Shown: positions 7,947 to 17,187, counted from the first letter of the stretch. The stretch is DNA of 64,000 nt from Agreia pratensis (GCF_900177685.1 NZ_FXAY01000004.1:124001-188000), one strand, 5' to 3'. Notes: a model not told the origin generated them from the sequence alone. Numbers and translations: made by a program.

Positions 7947-8873
7947 ATGTCTCAGCGAATCTTCTCCGCATCCGACTTCCAAGAACCTTCTGTCCGTGGG
8001 TCGCGATCCGGAGGAGGGTCGGTCGTTGCCCGGGTGGTCAGCTCGCTGATCGGGCTGATCCTCACTGTGCCCGCGCTGCTGATGGTGATCGCGGGCGGAG
8101 GCCGGGCTTACCAGCAGATCCTCCAGGAGGCTCGCACCGACGCCGACATCGGCGCGATTCTCCTCGCCGTCGCCGGGTTGGTGCTCCTCATCGTGGTCGT
8201 GCTGTCCGGCCTGCTCTCGGCAGCCGGGCCGCTGGTCGGCGGAGTCATCGTGACCGCGGCCGGTCTGGCCTTCCTTCTCGACCCGAGCCTTGTCGAGCAG
8301 GCGTCGCGGGCGCTGCCGGGGTTCGGGCGCACCGGCGTGATAACGCTCAGCCTCTGGTGTCAGTCCGGCCTCCTCCTCGCCGTGGGCGTCACGTTGCTCG
8401 CATCGGCGCTGGCCCGTGTCATCGCCTCACGCTCGGGTGCTGCTCGCTCCCGCGGCGTGCGTGCCGTCGTGTCGATCATCGTGGCCGTCGTCGCGACGAT
8501 GGGAGGGCTCGCCTTGCTCGTGGTCGGATCGACCGCACTGCTGCGGTCGGCAGGGTCGTACGGCGCTCGTTCGCTCGATACCCCTTCGCTGCTGATTCTT
8601 CTGGGCGGATGTCTCGTTCTGGGCGGAGTGGCACTCACCGCGGCCTGGAGTTCGGTCGGCACGGCGATCATTGGCACGATCGTGCTGCTCGCCGGCCTGG
8701 CGGGGTTCCTCCCGGCTGTGTCGACCGCCGCATTTCGCGCTGTCGCGCCGTTGTCCTCGGATGCCGCGGGAGGGGCATCCAGTGTCTTGACGATCGGCTT
8801 CGTCGCCGCAATCGGCGTGACGTTGATCGGTGTGGCGGCATCCTGTGCCCGAGCGCGGCGAGCGGTGCGCTGA
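7947..8873 (+). CDS. Uncharacterised multi-spanning membrane protein
   Basis: I do not recognise the family. The 308-residue product has a short polar N-terminus and then about seven or eight hydrophobic segments, alternating with short loops rich in Arg and Ser (for example VSSLIGLILTVPALLMVIAGG at about 30–50 and GAILLAVAGLVLLIVVVLSGL at about 66–86). AAAGGA precedes the ATG. It begins 12 nt after the EamA gene and may share its transcript. Confidence 0.6.
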   Translation: MSQRIFSASDFQEPSVRGSRSGGGSVVARVVSSLIGLILTVPALLMVIAGGGRAYQQILQEARTDADIGAILLAVAGLVLLIVVVLSGLLSAAGPLVGGVIVTAAGLAFLLDPSLVEQASRALPGFGRTGVITLSLWCQSGLLLAVGVTLLASALARVIASRSGAARSRGVRAVVSIIVAVVATMGGLALLVVGSTALLRSAGSYGARSLDTPSLLILLGGCLVLGGVALTAAWSSVGTAIIGTIVLLAGLAGFLPAVSTAAFRAVAPLSSDAAGGASSVLTIGFVAAIGVTLIGVAASCARARRAVR

Positions 8874-9067
8874 CCCGCCGTGTACACTGGCCACTGAACT
8901 TCGGCGAGGGATGCCGTTCGGCGTGCGGCCAAGGCGCCCGAAAGCATCCGTTATCGACGCGGTGGATGAGGCACGCAAGAACTGGGTCTTTCCTCTCGCA
9001 ATACGCGGTCGAGTTGAATCATTGACACTAACGATGCGGGCCTCGTGGCTCGCCAAGGAGCATTCTC
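8874..9067 (+). promoter_or_regulatory. Promoter/leader region of rplY
   Basis: This 194-bp gap holds no gene. A TACACT (8883–8888) could be a -10 box, giving a leader of about 170 nt; a TTGACA (9022–9027) has no matching -10 at normal spacing before the ribosome site. I see no strong terminator. Confidence 0.25.
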
Positions 9068-9691
9068 ATGGCTGACAAAAAAGAAGCCCAGAACGACAAC
9101 AGCGTTGTAGCCGAGGTTCGCACCTCGTTCGGCAAGGGCGCTGCCCGCAAGATCCGCGCCGTCGGCAAGATCCCCGCCGTTCTCTACGGTCACGGCACCG
9201 AGCCCGTGCACATCACGCTGCCCGGCCACCAGGTCGCGCTGATCCTGCGCAAGGCGAACGCCGTTCTCGACCTCGACATCGAGGGCACCGAGCAGGCCGC
9301 CCTGGTCAAGGACGTCCAGAAGGACCCCGTTCTGCAGATCATCGAGCACATCGACCTCATCGTCCTACGCAAGGGTGAAAAGGTCCAGGTCGAGGTTCCG
9401 ATCCACGTCGAAGGTGAGTCGTTCGCCGGCACGCTGGCGTCGCTCGACGAGAACACGCTGCTCGTCGAGGTGCTGGCCATCAGCATCCCGGAGCGCATCG
9501 TCGTGAACATCGAGGGCGCCGTCGAGGGCACCCAGATCCTCGCCAAGGACGTCGTGCTGCCCGAGGGCGCCACGCTCGTCAGCGACCCGGAGCTGCTCGT
9601 CATCAACGTCACCGTTCCTGAAGAGGCCGACCTCGGCGACTCGCTGAGCGCGGGCGACGAGGCCACCGGTTCGCCCGAGGCTGCCGAGTAA
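9068..9691 (+). CDS. rplY: 50S ribosomal protein L25/general stress protein Ctc
   Basis: A 207-residue long-form L25 (TL5/CTC type) that binds 5S rRNA. The N-terminal L25 domain (about 10–100) carries the family stretch RTSFGKGAARKIRAVGKIPAVLYG; the C-terminal beta-rich TL5 domain follows (VEGESFAGTLASLDENTLLVEVLA). The tail is acidic. A CAAGGAG site precedes the ATG. pth follows after about 30 nt, the common rplY–pth pairing. Confidence 0.95.
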   Translation: MADKKEAQNDNSVVAEVRTSFGKGAARKIRAVGKIPAVLYGHGTEPVHITLPGHQVALILRKANAVLDLDIEGTEQAALVKDVQKDPVLQIIEHIDLIVLRKGEKVQVEVPIHVEGESFAGTLASLDENTLLVEVLAISIPERIVVNIEGAVEGTQILAKDVVLPEGATLVSDPELLVINVTVPEEADLGDSLSAGDEATGSPEAAE

Positions 9692-9722
9692 CACCTCTTT
9701 ACACGCTACGTGAGGCACGAAA

Positions 9723-10307
9723 CTGTCTGACAACGTCTGGCTCGTAGCCGGGCTCGGGAATCCCGGGCCCGGCTACGCTGGCAATAGGCACAATGTGGGC
9801 CAGATGGTCCTCGCCGAACTGGCCGCGCGAATCGGCGCGAAGTTCGGCAAACACAAAACGAACTCCACGGTCGCCGAGGGGTTTCTGCGCCCGGGCGGGC
9901 CGAAGCTGATTCTGGCCAAGCCCAATTCGTTCATGAACAACTCGGGTGGCCCGGTCTCGCAGCTTCTGAACTTCTACAGTCTCGAGCCATCGAGGCTCAT
10001 CGTTGTGCACGACGAGCTCGACATTCCGTTCGACACTCTCCGGCTGAAGTCGGGGGGCGGTCCGGGCGGTCACAACGGCATCAGAGACATCATCAGCGCC
10101 GCCGGAACACCCGACTTCATCCGCGTGCGGGTCGGCGTGGGTCGCCCGCCCGGTCGAATGGATGCGGCCGACTTCGTGCTGCGCGACTTCTCGGCCGCCG
10201 AGCGTCAGGCTCTGCCCAATCTCCTCGTGGATGCCGCTGACGCCGTCGAGAAGATCGCCGACGACGGGCTGACGGCCGCCCAGCAGCACTTTCATTCAAT
10301 CAATTGA
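9723..10307 (+). CDS. pth: Peptidyl-tRNA hydrolase, probable CTG start
   Basis: Cleaves peptidyl-tRNA released from stalled ribosomes. The family N-terminus (WLVAGLGNPGPGYAGNRHN) is in frame upstream of the first conventional start, a GTG at 9795, which would delete the catalytic His region and so is wrong. Upstream the frame is closed by a TGA at 9711, and between them the only plausible initiator is CTG at 9723, 7 nt after GAGG, giving M-SDNVWLV and 194 residues. Active-site residues are seen in RHNVG (catalytic His), NSFMNNSGG (Asn) and VVHDELDIP (Asp). Confidence 0.88.
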   Translation: MSDNVWLVAGLGNPGPGYAGNRHNVGQMVLAELAARIGAKFGKHKTNSTVAEGFLRPGGPKLILAKPNSFMNNSGGPVSQLLNFYSLEPSRLIVVHDELDIPFDTLRLKSGGGPGGHNGIRDIISAAGTPDFIRVRVGVGRPPGRMDAADFVLRDFSAAERQALPNLLVDAADAVEKIADDGLTAAQQHFHSIN

Positions 10308-10333
10308 CGCACTCACCTGCTTGACGCCAGACG

Positions 10334-10936
10334 TCAGCCGACGTTGCTGAAGATCTCTGGAGCAGAGGCGAAGGTCACGGCGTAGAACACGACGAACGAG
10401 ATCACCGGTGTGGCGACGGCGAGGGCCATGGCGACGATTCCGAATGCTCTGCCGCGTTTTGTGATCGTGGCGATGAGGCCCTGCACGAGGGCCCACAGAC
10501 CGAGAAGCGATCCGGCGACGAAGAAGACGGTGCTCAGCACTCCGAACGCGGCGATGCCGGGGTCGTCGCTGGTGATGACCGTCTGGTCGATGACGCCTCC
10601 GGCGGTGATCGCCTTGCCCGCGATAGGCGCGAAGGCGAGGCCGCCGACGACGGAGAGCACGACGGCGAAGAGAAGAACGACAAGGCCGGCGACGAACGCC
10701 ACCACTCCGAGCGTCTTCGGCTTCGCCGGGGGAGCGTTGTGGAAGACGGCGGACGTCGGAGTGAAGGTCGAGGCGGCGAAAGGCTGAGCTTCTGCGGCCG
10801 GGTGCTGCGGTCGCGCGTCGGTGGGCGAGGCCTCGACAGGAGGAGTCTGCGAAGCGGGCGCGTACTCGCCGTAGCGGGGTCGTGGGCGGTCGTCGCGAGC
10901 GGGCTCGGATGGTTCGATGGGGGGAACGTTCGACAC
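10334..10936 (-). CDS. Membrane protein with proline-rich N-terminus (DUF4190-like)
   Basis: A 200-residue protein. Residues 1–70 are polar and rich in Pro, Ala and Arg, likely disordered and cytoplasmic; three or four hydrophobic segments follow (TLGVVAFVAGLVVLLFAVVL, AAFGVLSTVFFVAGSLLGLW, FGIVAMALAVATPVISFVVF). Its layout resembles the DUF4190/DUF4064 group common in actinobacteria, function unknown. Convergent with pth and divergent from mfd. Confidence 0.6.
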   Translation of the reverse strand: MSNVPPIEPSEPARDDRPRPRYGEYAPASQTPPVEASPTDARPQHPAAEAQPFAASTFTPTSAVFHNAPPAKPKTLGVVAFVAGLVVLLFAVVLSVVGGLAFAPIAGKAITAGGVIDQTVITSDDPGIAAFGVLSTVFFVAGSLLGLWALVQGLIATITKRGRAFGIVAMALAVATPVISFVVFYAVTFASAPEIFSNVG

Positions 10937-11028
10937 GGGAGTCCTCAGAACGGTTCGGGCAGAGTGAGTCCTAAGGAACTCTACCGGCGCCAGGGGCGCC
11001 TGTCGGTGGGCCCGCGTAAGCTTGCACG

Positions 11029-14000
11029 GTGATCCTCCAGGGCTTGACTCACGCGCTTTCGCGCGCCTCCACGTTCGACAACGCTCTCGCGTATGCTGCG
11101 CGCGATGTCGACTTCTCCCTGACCGAAGGCCTTCGTGCGCCGCTGCTCGCAGGTCTCCTCGAGCAGCGCGGGGCTAATGGTCTGCCGCAGGCGTTGCTCG
11201 TGGTCACGGCCACCGGGCGCGAGTCCGAGATGCTCAGAGGAACCCTGGCCTCGATGACTCCCGAGGCCGAGATCGTCGAGTTTCCCGCGTGGGAGACGCT
11301 GCCGCATGAGCGGCTCAGTCCTAGCGCCGAGATCGTCGGCAAACGAATAGACGCGCTGCGTCGTCTCTCGACCTGGAGCAGTGAGAAGCCTCTCGTCGTC
11401 GTCGCATCGGTGCGCGCCGCGCTGCAGCCTCTCGCCGACAACCTCGCCGATCTCGAACCCATCCATCTCGTCACGGGCGCACGCGGGCATGACCTCTCGA
11501 GGTTGTCGCTCGACCTGGTGAACCTGGCCTACTCACGCGTCGATATGGTCACCCGCCGGGGCGAGTACGCGGTGCGCGGCGGCATCCTCGATGTCTTCCC
11601 TCCCATCGCCGAGCACCCCTACCGCGTCGACTTCTTCGGCGACGAGGTCGAAAGCATCCGCGCCTTCTCCGTGGCCGACCAGCGGTCTCTCGACACTCCC
11701 GTCGAGTCGGTCGATCTTCCGCCCAGCCGTGAGCTCCTGCTCTCCGACGCCGTGCGCCAGCGTGCCAGAGAGATGCAGCACGAGTTTCCGAGCATTGCCG
11801 GTCTGCTCGCCAAGATCGCCGAGGGAATCCCGGTCGAGGGCATGGAATCGCTTGCGCCGGCCCTCCTCGACAGGCTGGTCACTGTCGCGCACTACCTGCC
11901 GAAGGGCTCGGCCATCGCCGTGCTCTCGCCCGAGAAGGTCGCCAGCCGTGCCGTGAGCCTCGCCGAAACGAACCGGGAGTTCCTTGCGGCAGCGTGGACG
12001 GCAGCGACGGCCGGGGCCGAAGCTCCGATCGACCTGACGAGCGGTGAGTTCATCACTCTCAATGAGTTGCGGGCCGCCGCCGGCGCCGACCGCGCCTGGT
12101 GGACGCTCTCGACGTTCCAATCTGCCCCGGGAGCCGCCGACGGACTGATCGAGGTTCTGCCGGAGCATCGTGACATCGAAGAGCACCTCACGGTGCGCAT
12201 CGAAGCAGACCCGGTGCCCAGCTTCCAGGGCAACGTCGACGGCGCGATCGAGCATGTGCGGGGCCTCGTGGCCGACGGGTGGACGGTCGCGGTCGTCGCT
12301 CAGGGGGCAGGTCTCGTCGAGCGAGCTGCCGATGTGCTGGCCGAGAACGAGATCGCAGCCCGTGTCGTCGAGCTGTTCTCGGCAGATGCCGAGCCCGGCA
12401 TCGCCTACCTCCTCAAGGCCACGGTCGACCACGGCTTCCAACTGCCGGAGATCAAGCTCGCGCTCATCGCCGAGTCCGAGTTCTACGGTCGAACCGTCGG
12501 CTACGACTCCCGTCAGGTCAAGAAGCTGGCGTCGCGTCGACGCAATGTCGTCGACCCGCTGCAGCTCAAGCAGGGCGATTACGTCGTGCACACCACCCAC
12601 GGCATCGGCAAGTTCATCGAGCTGACTCAGCGTGAGGTCAAGTCGGGTGGCCGCAACCCCATCAAGACCACACGCGAATACCTCGTCATCGAGTACGCGC
12701 CGTCGAAGCGGGGATATCCCGGCGACAAGCTCTATGTGCCCACAGACCAGCTCGACCTGCTCTCGCGCTATGTAGGCGGCGAGGCCCCCGGGCTCTCGAA
12801 AATGGGCGGCAGCGACTGGTCTGCGGCAAAGGGCAAGGCTCGCAAGGCCGTGCGCGACATCGCGGTCGAACTCGTGAAGCTGTACTCGGCACGCATGGCG
12901 TCGAAGGGGCACGCATTCGGCCCTGATACCCCGTGGCAGCGCGAGCTCGAAGAGGCGTTCCCGTTCGCCGAGACTCCTGATCAGCTCACCGTCATCGACG
13001 AGGTGAAGGCCGACATGGAACGTCCCATTCCGATGGACAGGCTCCTGTCGGGCGACGTCGGGTTCGGAAAGACCGAGGTTGCCGTGCGGGCGGCATTCAA
13101 AGCTGTGCAAGATGGCAAGCAGGTCGCCGTTCTTGTTCCGACGACCCTTCTCGTGCGTCAGCACCTCGAGACGTTTCAAGAGCGCTTCGCCGGCTTCCCG
13201 GTGCATCTTCGCCCTCTGAGCCGATTCCAGACAGAGAAGGAATCGAAGGAGACGATCGCCGGCATGAAAGATGGCACGGTCGACGTGGTGATCGCGACGC
13301 ACCGGTTGCTGTCAGAGAACATCGGCTTCAAAGACCTCGGTCTGATGATCATCGACGAGGAGCAGCGCTTCGGGGTGGAGCACAAAGATGCCCTGAAGAA
13401 GCTCAAGACGAACGTCGACATCCTGTCGATGAGCGCCACGCCCATTCCGCGCACGCTCGAGATGGCGGTCACCGGCATCCGCGAGATGTCGACGCTCGCC
13501 ACTCCACCCGAAGACCGGCATCCGATCCTCACCTTCGTCGGTCCGTACTCCGACAAGCAGGTCGGAGCGGCGATCAGGCGCGAGCTGCTGCGCGAAGGCC
13601 AGGTGTTCTTCGTGCACAATCGTGTCTCGAGCATCAACAAGGTCGCGGCCCAGCTGGCAGAGCTCGTTCCCGAGGCGCGCATCGGTGTTGCCCACGGCCA
13701 GCTCGGCGAGCACCAGCTCGAACAGGTGATCGTCGATTTCTGGGAGCGCAAGTTCGACGTGTTGGTGTCTACCACGATCATCGAGACCGGACTCGACATC
13801 GCCAACGCCAACACCCTCATCGTCGACCGTGCCGACAAGTACGGCCTCAGCCAGCTGCATCAGCTGCGCGGGCGCGTGGGCCGCGGGCGCGAGCGTGCCT
13901 ACGCCTATCTGCTCTACGACGAGCACAAGCCGCTCACCGATCTCGCGAACGACCGACTCACCACTCTGGCGGCCAACAACGAGCTCGGCTCGGGCATCCA

Positions 14001-14640
14001 GGTCGCCCTCAAAGACCTCGAGATCAGAGGTGCCGGAAACCTTCTCGGCGGAGAGCAATCGGGCCATATCGCGGGCGTCGGCTTCGACCTCTACCTGCGC
14101 ATGATCGGCGAGGCCGTATCGACGTTCCGCGGAGACGTCGCAGAGGGCCAGACCGAACTGCGACTCGAACTCCCGGTCGATGCGCACATCCCCGACGACT
14201 ACGTCGACAGCGAGCGGTTGCGCCTCGAGGCCTATCAGAAGCTGTCGACGGCGAGTTCTCCCACGTCGAACGATGAGCAGATCGACCTCGTCATCGAGGA
14301 ACTCACCGACCGTTATGGGCAACCGCCCGAACAGGTCGCCAATCTCGTGGCCGTGTCGCGGCTGCGTCGCCAGGCTCAGAAGTCCGGGCTCGGCGAGGTC
14401 GTCACCATGGGCTCGAATCTGCGTCTCGCGCCCGCCGACCTTCCCGACTCCATTCAGGTGCGCATGCGCCGCATGTACCCCGACGCCAAATACTTCGCAC
14501 AGGCGGGGGCCGTCTCCATTCCACTGCCCGTCGTCGACGGAGCAGTCCTCGAAGACGCTGCCCTCATCGAGTGGACGAAGAGCGTGCTCACCGCGCTCTT
14601 CCCTGCACCGGCGGCGGCAGAGAGCGAGAAGCAGTCATGA
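11029..14640 (+). CDS. mfd: Transcription-repair coupling factor
   Basis: A full-length 1203-residue Mfd that removes RNA polymerase stalled at DNA damage and recruits UvrA. An N-terminal UvrB-like module (about 1–400) comes first, then the RNA-polymerase-interacting CarD-like domain (about 505–570; LKQGDYVVHTTHGIGKFIEL), then the SF2 translocase with Walker A GDVGFGKTE (about 677–685), DEEQ (IIDEEQRFG, about 774) and the TRG/RecG-like segment LRGRVGRGRERAY, and a C-terminal TRCF domain. GTG start. It is followed without a gap by mazG (ATGA overlap). Confidence 0.96.
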   Translation: MILQGLTHALSRASTFDNALAYAARDVDFSLTEGLRAPLLAGLLEQRGANGLPQALLVVTATGRESEMLRGTLASMTPEAEIVEFPAWETLPHERLSPSAEIVGKRIDALRRLSTWSSEKPLVVVASVRAALQPLADNLADLEPIHLVTGARGHDLSRLSLDLVNLAYSRVDMVTRRGEYAVRGGILDVFPPIAEHPYRVDFFGDEVESIRAFSVADQRSLDTPVESVDLPPSRELLLSDAVRQRAREMQHEFPSIAGLLAKIAEGIPVEGMESLAPALLDRLVTVAHYLPKGSAIAVLSPEKVASRAVSLAETNREFLAAAWTAATAGAEAPIDLTSGEFITLNELRAAAGADRAWWTLSTFQSAPGAADGLIEVLPEHRDIEEHLTVRIEADPVPSFQGNVDGAIEHVRGLVADGWTVAVVAQGAGLVERAADVLAENEIAARVVELFSADAEPGIAYLLKATVDHGFQLPEIKLALIAESEFYGRTVGYDSRQVKKLASRRRNVVDPLQLKQGDYVVHTTHGIGKFIELTQREVKSGGRNPIKTTREYLVIEYAPSKRGYPGDKLYVPTDQLDLLSRYVGGEAPGLSKMGGSDWSAAKGKARKAVRDIAVELVKLYSARMASKGHAFGPDTPWQRELEEAFPFAETPDQLTVIDEVKADMERPIPMDRLLSGDVGFGKTEVAVRAAFKAVQDGKQVAVLVPTTLLVRQHLETFQERFAGFPVHLRPLSRFQTEKESKETIAGMKDGTVDVVIATHRLLSENIGFKDLGLMIIDEEQRFGVEHKDALKKLKTNVDILSMSATPIPRTLEMAVTGIREMSTLATPPEDRHPILTFVGPYSDKQVGAAIRRELLREGQVFFVHNRVSSINKVAAQLAELVPEARIGVAHGQLGEHQLEQVIVDFWERKFDVLVSTTIIETGLDIANANTLIVDRADKYGLSQLHQLRGRVGRGRERAYAYLLYDEHKPLTDLANDRLTTLAANNELGSGIQVALKDLEIRGAGNLLGGEQSGHIAGVGFDLYLRMIGEAVSTFRGDVAEGQTELRLELPVDAHIPDDYVDSERLRLEAYQKLSTASSPTSNDEQIDLVIEELTDRYGQPPEQVANLVAVSRLRRQAQKSGLGEVVTMGSNLRLAPADLPDSIQVRMRRMYPDAKYFAQAGAVSIPLPVVDGAVLEDAALIEWTKSVLTALFPAPAAAESEKQS

Positions 14641-15293
14641 CCTACCCCAAACTCGACGAGCTCGTGCGCACCGTAGCCCGGCTGCGCGGCCCGGGCGGCT
14701 GCGCGTGGGATGCGGAGCAGACGCACGAGTCACTCGTGCAGTACCTCGTCGAAGAGAGCTACGAGCTGATCGAAGCGCTCGAGGCCGGGACCCGTGACGA
14801 CATCATCGAAGAGCTGGGAGATGTTCTCTACCAGGTGCTGTTCCACGCCGATCTGGCCGCGCACACTCCCGGCGAGGAGTTCGACATCGAGGTCGTCGCC
14901 GAGCGCATGACGGCCAAGATGATCGGCCGGCATCCGCATGTCTTCGGCGACCCCGTCGCCCACACGGCCGACGATGTCGTCGCCGTCTGGGACGAGCTGA
15001 AGGCCGTGGAGAAGCCGGGGCGTACCAGCGTGCTCGACGGCATCCCGCAGGGTATGCCTGCGCTGGCTCTGGCCGACAAGGTCATCGGCCGGGCCCAGAA
15101 GATCGGCGTGCTCGACAAGGATGCGATCGCGGCAATACCGATGCAGACCGAAGACGAGCTCGGCGGGCTGCTCCTGGCGATCGTCGCGTCGGCCAAGGCT
15201 CAGGGTCTCGACGCGGAGCGCGCCCTCAGATCGACCCTGCGCGATCTGCAGGGCGAGATCCGCCACGCAGAGATACCCGCCGGTGGTCAATAG
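14637..15293 (+). CDS. mazG: Nucleoside triphosphate pyrophosphohydrolase
   Basis: A 218-residue all-alpha NTP-PPase that hydrolyses (d)NTPs to the monophosphate and pyrophosphate. The MazG motif with its Mg-binding acids is clear (CAWDAEQTHESLVQYLVEES, then EELGDVLYQVLFHADLA), followed by the second conserved stretch RHPHVFGD. The ATG at 14637 overlaps the mfd stop; the open frame further upstream lies inside mfd and lacks homology. Confidence 0.93.
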   Translation: MTYPKLDELVRTVARLRGPGGCAWDAEQTHESLVQYLVEESYELIEALEAGTRDDIIEELGDVLYQVLFHADLAAHTPGEEFDIEVVAERMTAKMIGRHPHVFGDPVAHTADDVVAVWDELKAVEKPGRTSVLDGIPQGMPALALADKVIGRAQKIGVLDKDAIAAIPMQTEDELGGLLLAIVASAKAQGLDAERALRSTLRDLQGEIRHAEIPAGGQ

Positions 15294-15302
15294 AATCGAA
15301 CA

Positions 15303-16586
15303 ATGGCTTCTGCAGTAACCCCTCCCCGTGGCATGCGCGACTTCCTCCCCGGCGAGAAGGCCAAGAGGGAGCATGCGCTTGGTGTGATCCGACGCAGCTA
15401 CTCGGCGCACGGTTTCGACGAGATCGAGACGCCGGTGATGGAAGACATCCAACGTCTCCACTCCGGGCTCGGCGGAGACAACGAGAAGCTGTCGTTCAGC
15501 GTGCTGAAACGAGGCATCGATCAGGCGCAGCTCGAATCCGCAGCCTCGACCGACGACGCGCAGACACTCGCCGATCTCGGCTTGCGCTTCGACCTGACCG
15601 TGCCTCTCGCCCGGTTCTACGCGACTCACCGAGCCGAGCTTCCGGGGGTCTTCCGCAGCATCCAGATCGCACCGGTCTGGCGCGCGGAGCGCCCACAGAA
15701 GGGTCGCTACCGCCAGTTCATGCAGTGCGACATCGACATCATCGGTGATGCGTCGTCGCTTGCGGAGATCGAGCTGATCTCGGCCACACTCGCGACGCTC
15801 GACGCTCTGGGACTCCAGGGCTGCACGGTGCGCATCAACGACCGACGCCTGCTCATCGGCATGCTCGAGCTCTTCGGCTTCCCGGCTGATCAGCACGAAT
15901 TCGTCCTCATCGTCATCGACAAGATCGACAAGATCGGCACCGCCGGCGTCGTCGCCGAACTGCGCACCAAGACTCCTCAGCTGGCCGAGGCGACCGATGC
16001 GCTCGAGGCGTTCTTCGACAGCCCGAACGTTGGAACGGCGCAGGCGTTCGGGCGCGATTCCATCGCGCGAGCGCTGCCCGACGGCATCGACCCCGATGCG
16101 ATCGCCCAGCTCTCGTCTATCGGCGACGCGCTGGATGCCGGCCGCATTCGCTTCGATCCGTTCCTGGTTCGGGGCATGGGCTACTACACGGGCACCATCT
16201 TCGAGATCGCCCACCCCGACTTCGCCTTCTCTCTCGGCGGCGGCGGTCGGTACGACGGCATGATCGGACGGTTCCTCGGAACAGACGTTCCCGCGGTCGG
16301 GTTCTCCATCGGCTTCGAGCGCATCGTCGACCTGGTCGATCTGCCAGACGAGCAGGCGCCCGACTCTGTCGTCGTGCTGCACGATGCCGCAGCATCTGCG
16401 GTGCTGTTGCAGTCGTTGAAGACCCAGCTGATCGCATCCGGATCACGGGTGCGGCTCGAGCGTAAAGCCAAGAATGCCAAACTTCAGCTCGAGCGACTCA
16501 GCGCTGCGGGCTTCGCGCGTGTGGCGTCGGTGCAGCCCGGCGTGCAGGGCGCCGCAGACCTGACCTTCCGGCCCCTGGGGCACTAG
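15303..16586 (+). CDS. hisS: Histidyl-tRNA synthetase
   Basis: A 427-residue class II synthetase charging tRNA-His. Motif 1 region: PPRGMRDFLPGEKAKREHAL; motif 2: RAERPQKGRYRQFMQCDID (about 127–145); histidine-binding HisA motif: VRGMGYYTGTIFEIA (about 288–302); motif 3 GGGGRYDGMIGRFLG. A C-terminal anticodon-binding domain follows. It starts 9 nt after mazG, so mfd–mazG–hisS form one operon. Confidence 0.94.
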   Translation: MASAVTPPRGMRDFLPGEKAKREHALGVIRRSYSAHGFDEIETPVMEDIQRLHSGLGGDNEKLSFSVLKRGIDQAQLESAASTDDAQTLADLGLRFDLTVPLARFYATHRAELPGVFRSIQIAPVWRAERPQKGRYRQFMQCDIDIIGDASSLAEIELISATLATLDALGLQGCTVRINDRRLLIGMLELFGFPADQHEFVLIVIDKIDKIGTAGVVAELRTKTPQLAEATDALEAFFDSPNVGTAQAFGRDSIARALPDGIDPDAIAQLSSIGDALDAGRIRFDPFLVRGMGYYTGTIFEIAHPDFAFSLGGGGRYDGMIGRFLGTDVPAVGFSIGFERIVDLVDLPDEQAPDSVVVLHDAAASAVLLQSLKTQLIASGSRVRLERKAKNAKLQLERLSAAGFARVASVQPGVQGAADLTFRPLGH

Positions 16587-16589
16587 AGC

Positions 16590-16607
16590 ATAGCCGGGCT
16601 ATACAAT
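16590..16607 (+). promoter_or_regulatory. MarR-gene promoter with overlapping palindrome
   Basis: ATAGCC-G-GGCTAT (16590–16602) is a perfect inverted repeat. Its last base falls in TACAAT (16602–16607), a near-consensus -10 box. A transcript starting 7 nt on would begin at GTG 16615, in frame with the MarR protein, so leaderless, autorepressed expression is likely. Confidence 0.5.
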
Positions 16608-17058
16608 GAATCAAGTGAACAGCGAACTCAGCACCATTCTCGGCGACCTCGTATCGGTCACCCACCGTCTCACCCGCCTCGCTGCGCAGGCCACCGGCGA
16701 TTCCACGTCACCTGCCACGTGGCGCACGCTCAGCGTGCTCACCTCTTTCGGCCCCATGAGGCTCGGCGAACTCGCCAAGCACAGTCGGGTCAGTCAGCCC
16801 ACCATGACCAAGATCGTCGCGAACCTCAACGAGCTCGAGTGGATCAAGCGCATCGCAGACAGCACTGATGCGCGCGCATGGCAGATCGCCGTCGCGCCCA
16901 AGGGCCAGCGCGCGCTGGCCGACTGGCGCGATCGGCTCGGCTCCACGTTGGAGCCCCTCTTCGACGAACTCGATCCCGACGACGTCGCCGTGCTCCAGCG
17001 CACGGTCGACCTTCTCGAGTGCAGCATCGCGGTGCGCAGCGAGGTCGTCGCCGCCTGA
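16606..17058 (+). CDS. MarR family transcriptional regulator
   Basis: A winged-helix dimeric regulator of 150 residues from ATG 16606, or 147 from GTG 16615. The GTG is more likely, because the ATG overlaps the TACAAT -10 box and has no ribosome site. The HTH is visible at about 45–95 (MRLGELAKHSRVSQPTMTKIVANLNELEWI) with the wing ADSTDARAWQIAVAPKG. It lies upstream of and in the same direction as a DHA2 efflux pump, whose control region carries inverted repeats of the MarR type. Confidence 0.85.
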   Translation: MNQVNSELSTILGDLVSVTHRLTRLAAQATGDSTSPATWRTLSVLTSFGPMRLGELAKHSRVSQPTMTKIVANLNELEWIKRIADSTDARAWQIAVAPKGQRALADWRDRLGSTLEPLFDELDPDDVAVLQRTVDLLECSIAVRSEVVAA

Positions 17059-17078
17059 TCTTCATCCAGACGAAAAGC

Positions 17079-17108
17079 AACGGCCCTCGGAGAAATCCGG
17101 GGGTCGTT
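17079..17108 (+). other. Hairpin downstream of the first MarR gene
   Basis: AACGGCCCTCGG (17079–17090) pairs with CCGGGGGTCGTT (17097–17108) at 10 of 12 positions over a 6-base loop. No U-run follows, so it is at best a weak terminator for the marR transcript. Confidence 0.35.
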
Positions 17109-17149
17109 GTGGGTTGTCAACTAGTTTGCTATGGTTGACGCAAGTCAAC
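17107..17149 (+). promoter_or_regulatory. Efflux-pump promoter with two MarR-type operators
   Basis: A possible promoter is TTGTGG (17107–17112), 17 bp, TATGGT (17130–17135). GTTGTCAAC (17113–17121) is palindromic around its centre and falls in the spacer. GTTGAC-GCAA-GTCAAC (17134–17149) is a perfect 6+6 inverted repeat over the expected start site near 17142. Both carry the same GTTG/CAAC half-site, as expected for one repressor binding twice. Confidence 0.5.
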
Positions 17150-17152
17150 TTT

Positions 17153-17187
17153 CTCCTCATCGACGAGCGGTGAGGAGTTTTCTTTTT
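17153..17187 (+). terminator. Intrinsic terminator in the 5' leader of the efflux pump (attenuator candidate)
   Basis: CTCCTCATCG (17153–17162) pairs with CGGTGAGGAG (17168–17177), ten pairs with one G·U and a 5-base loop, directly followed by TTTTCTTTTT (17178–17187). This is a textbook intrinsic terminator. It lies between the operators and the GGGGAG ribosome site of the pump gene, so it must be read through for expression. Confidence 0.7.

Noticed and set aside
9795-10307. Short pth starting at GTG 9795
   Set aside because: It would remove the GLGNPG segment and the catalytic His, so the upstream CTG start is preferred.
11533-13302. A 589-residue open frame on the minus strand
   Set aside because: It lies wholly inside mfd, which has full domain support on the plus strand; the antisense frame has no recognisable domain and arises from GC-rich codon bias.
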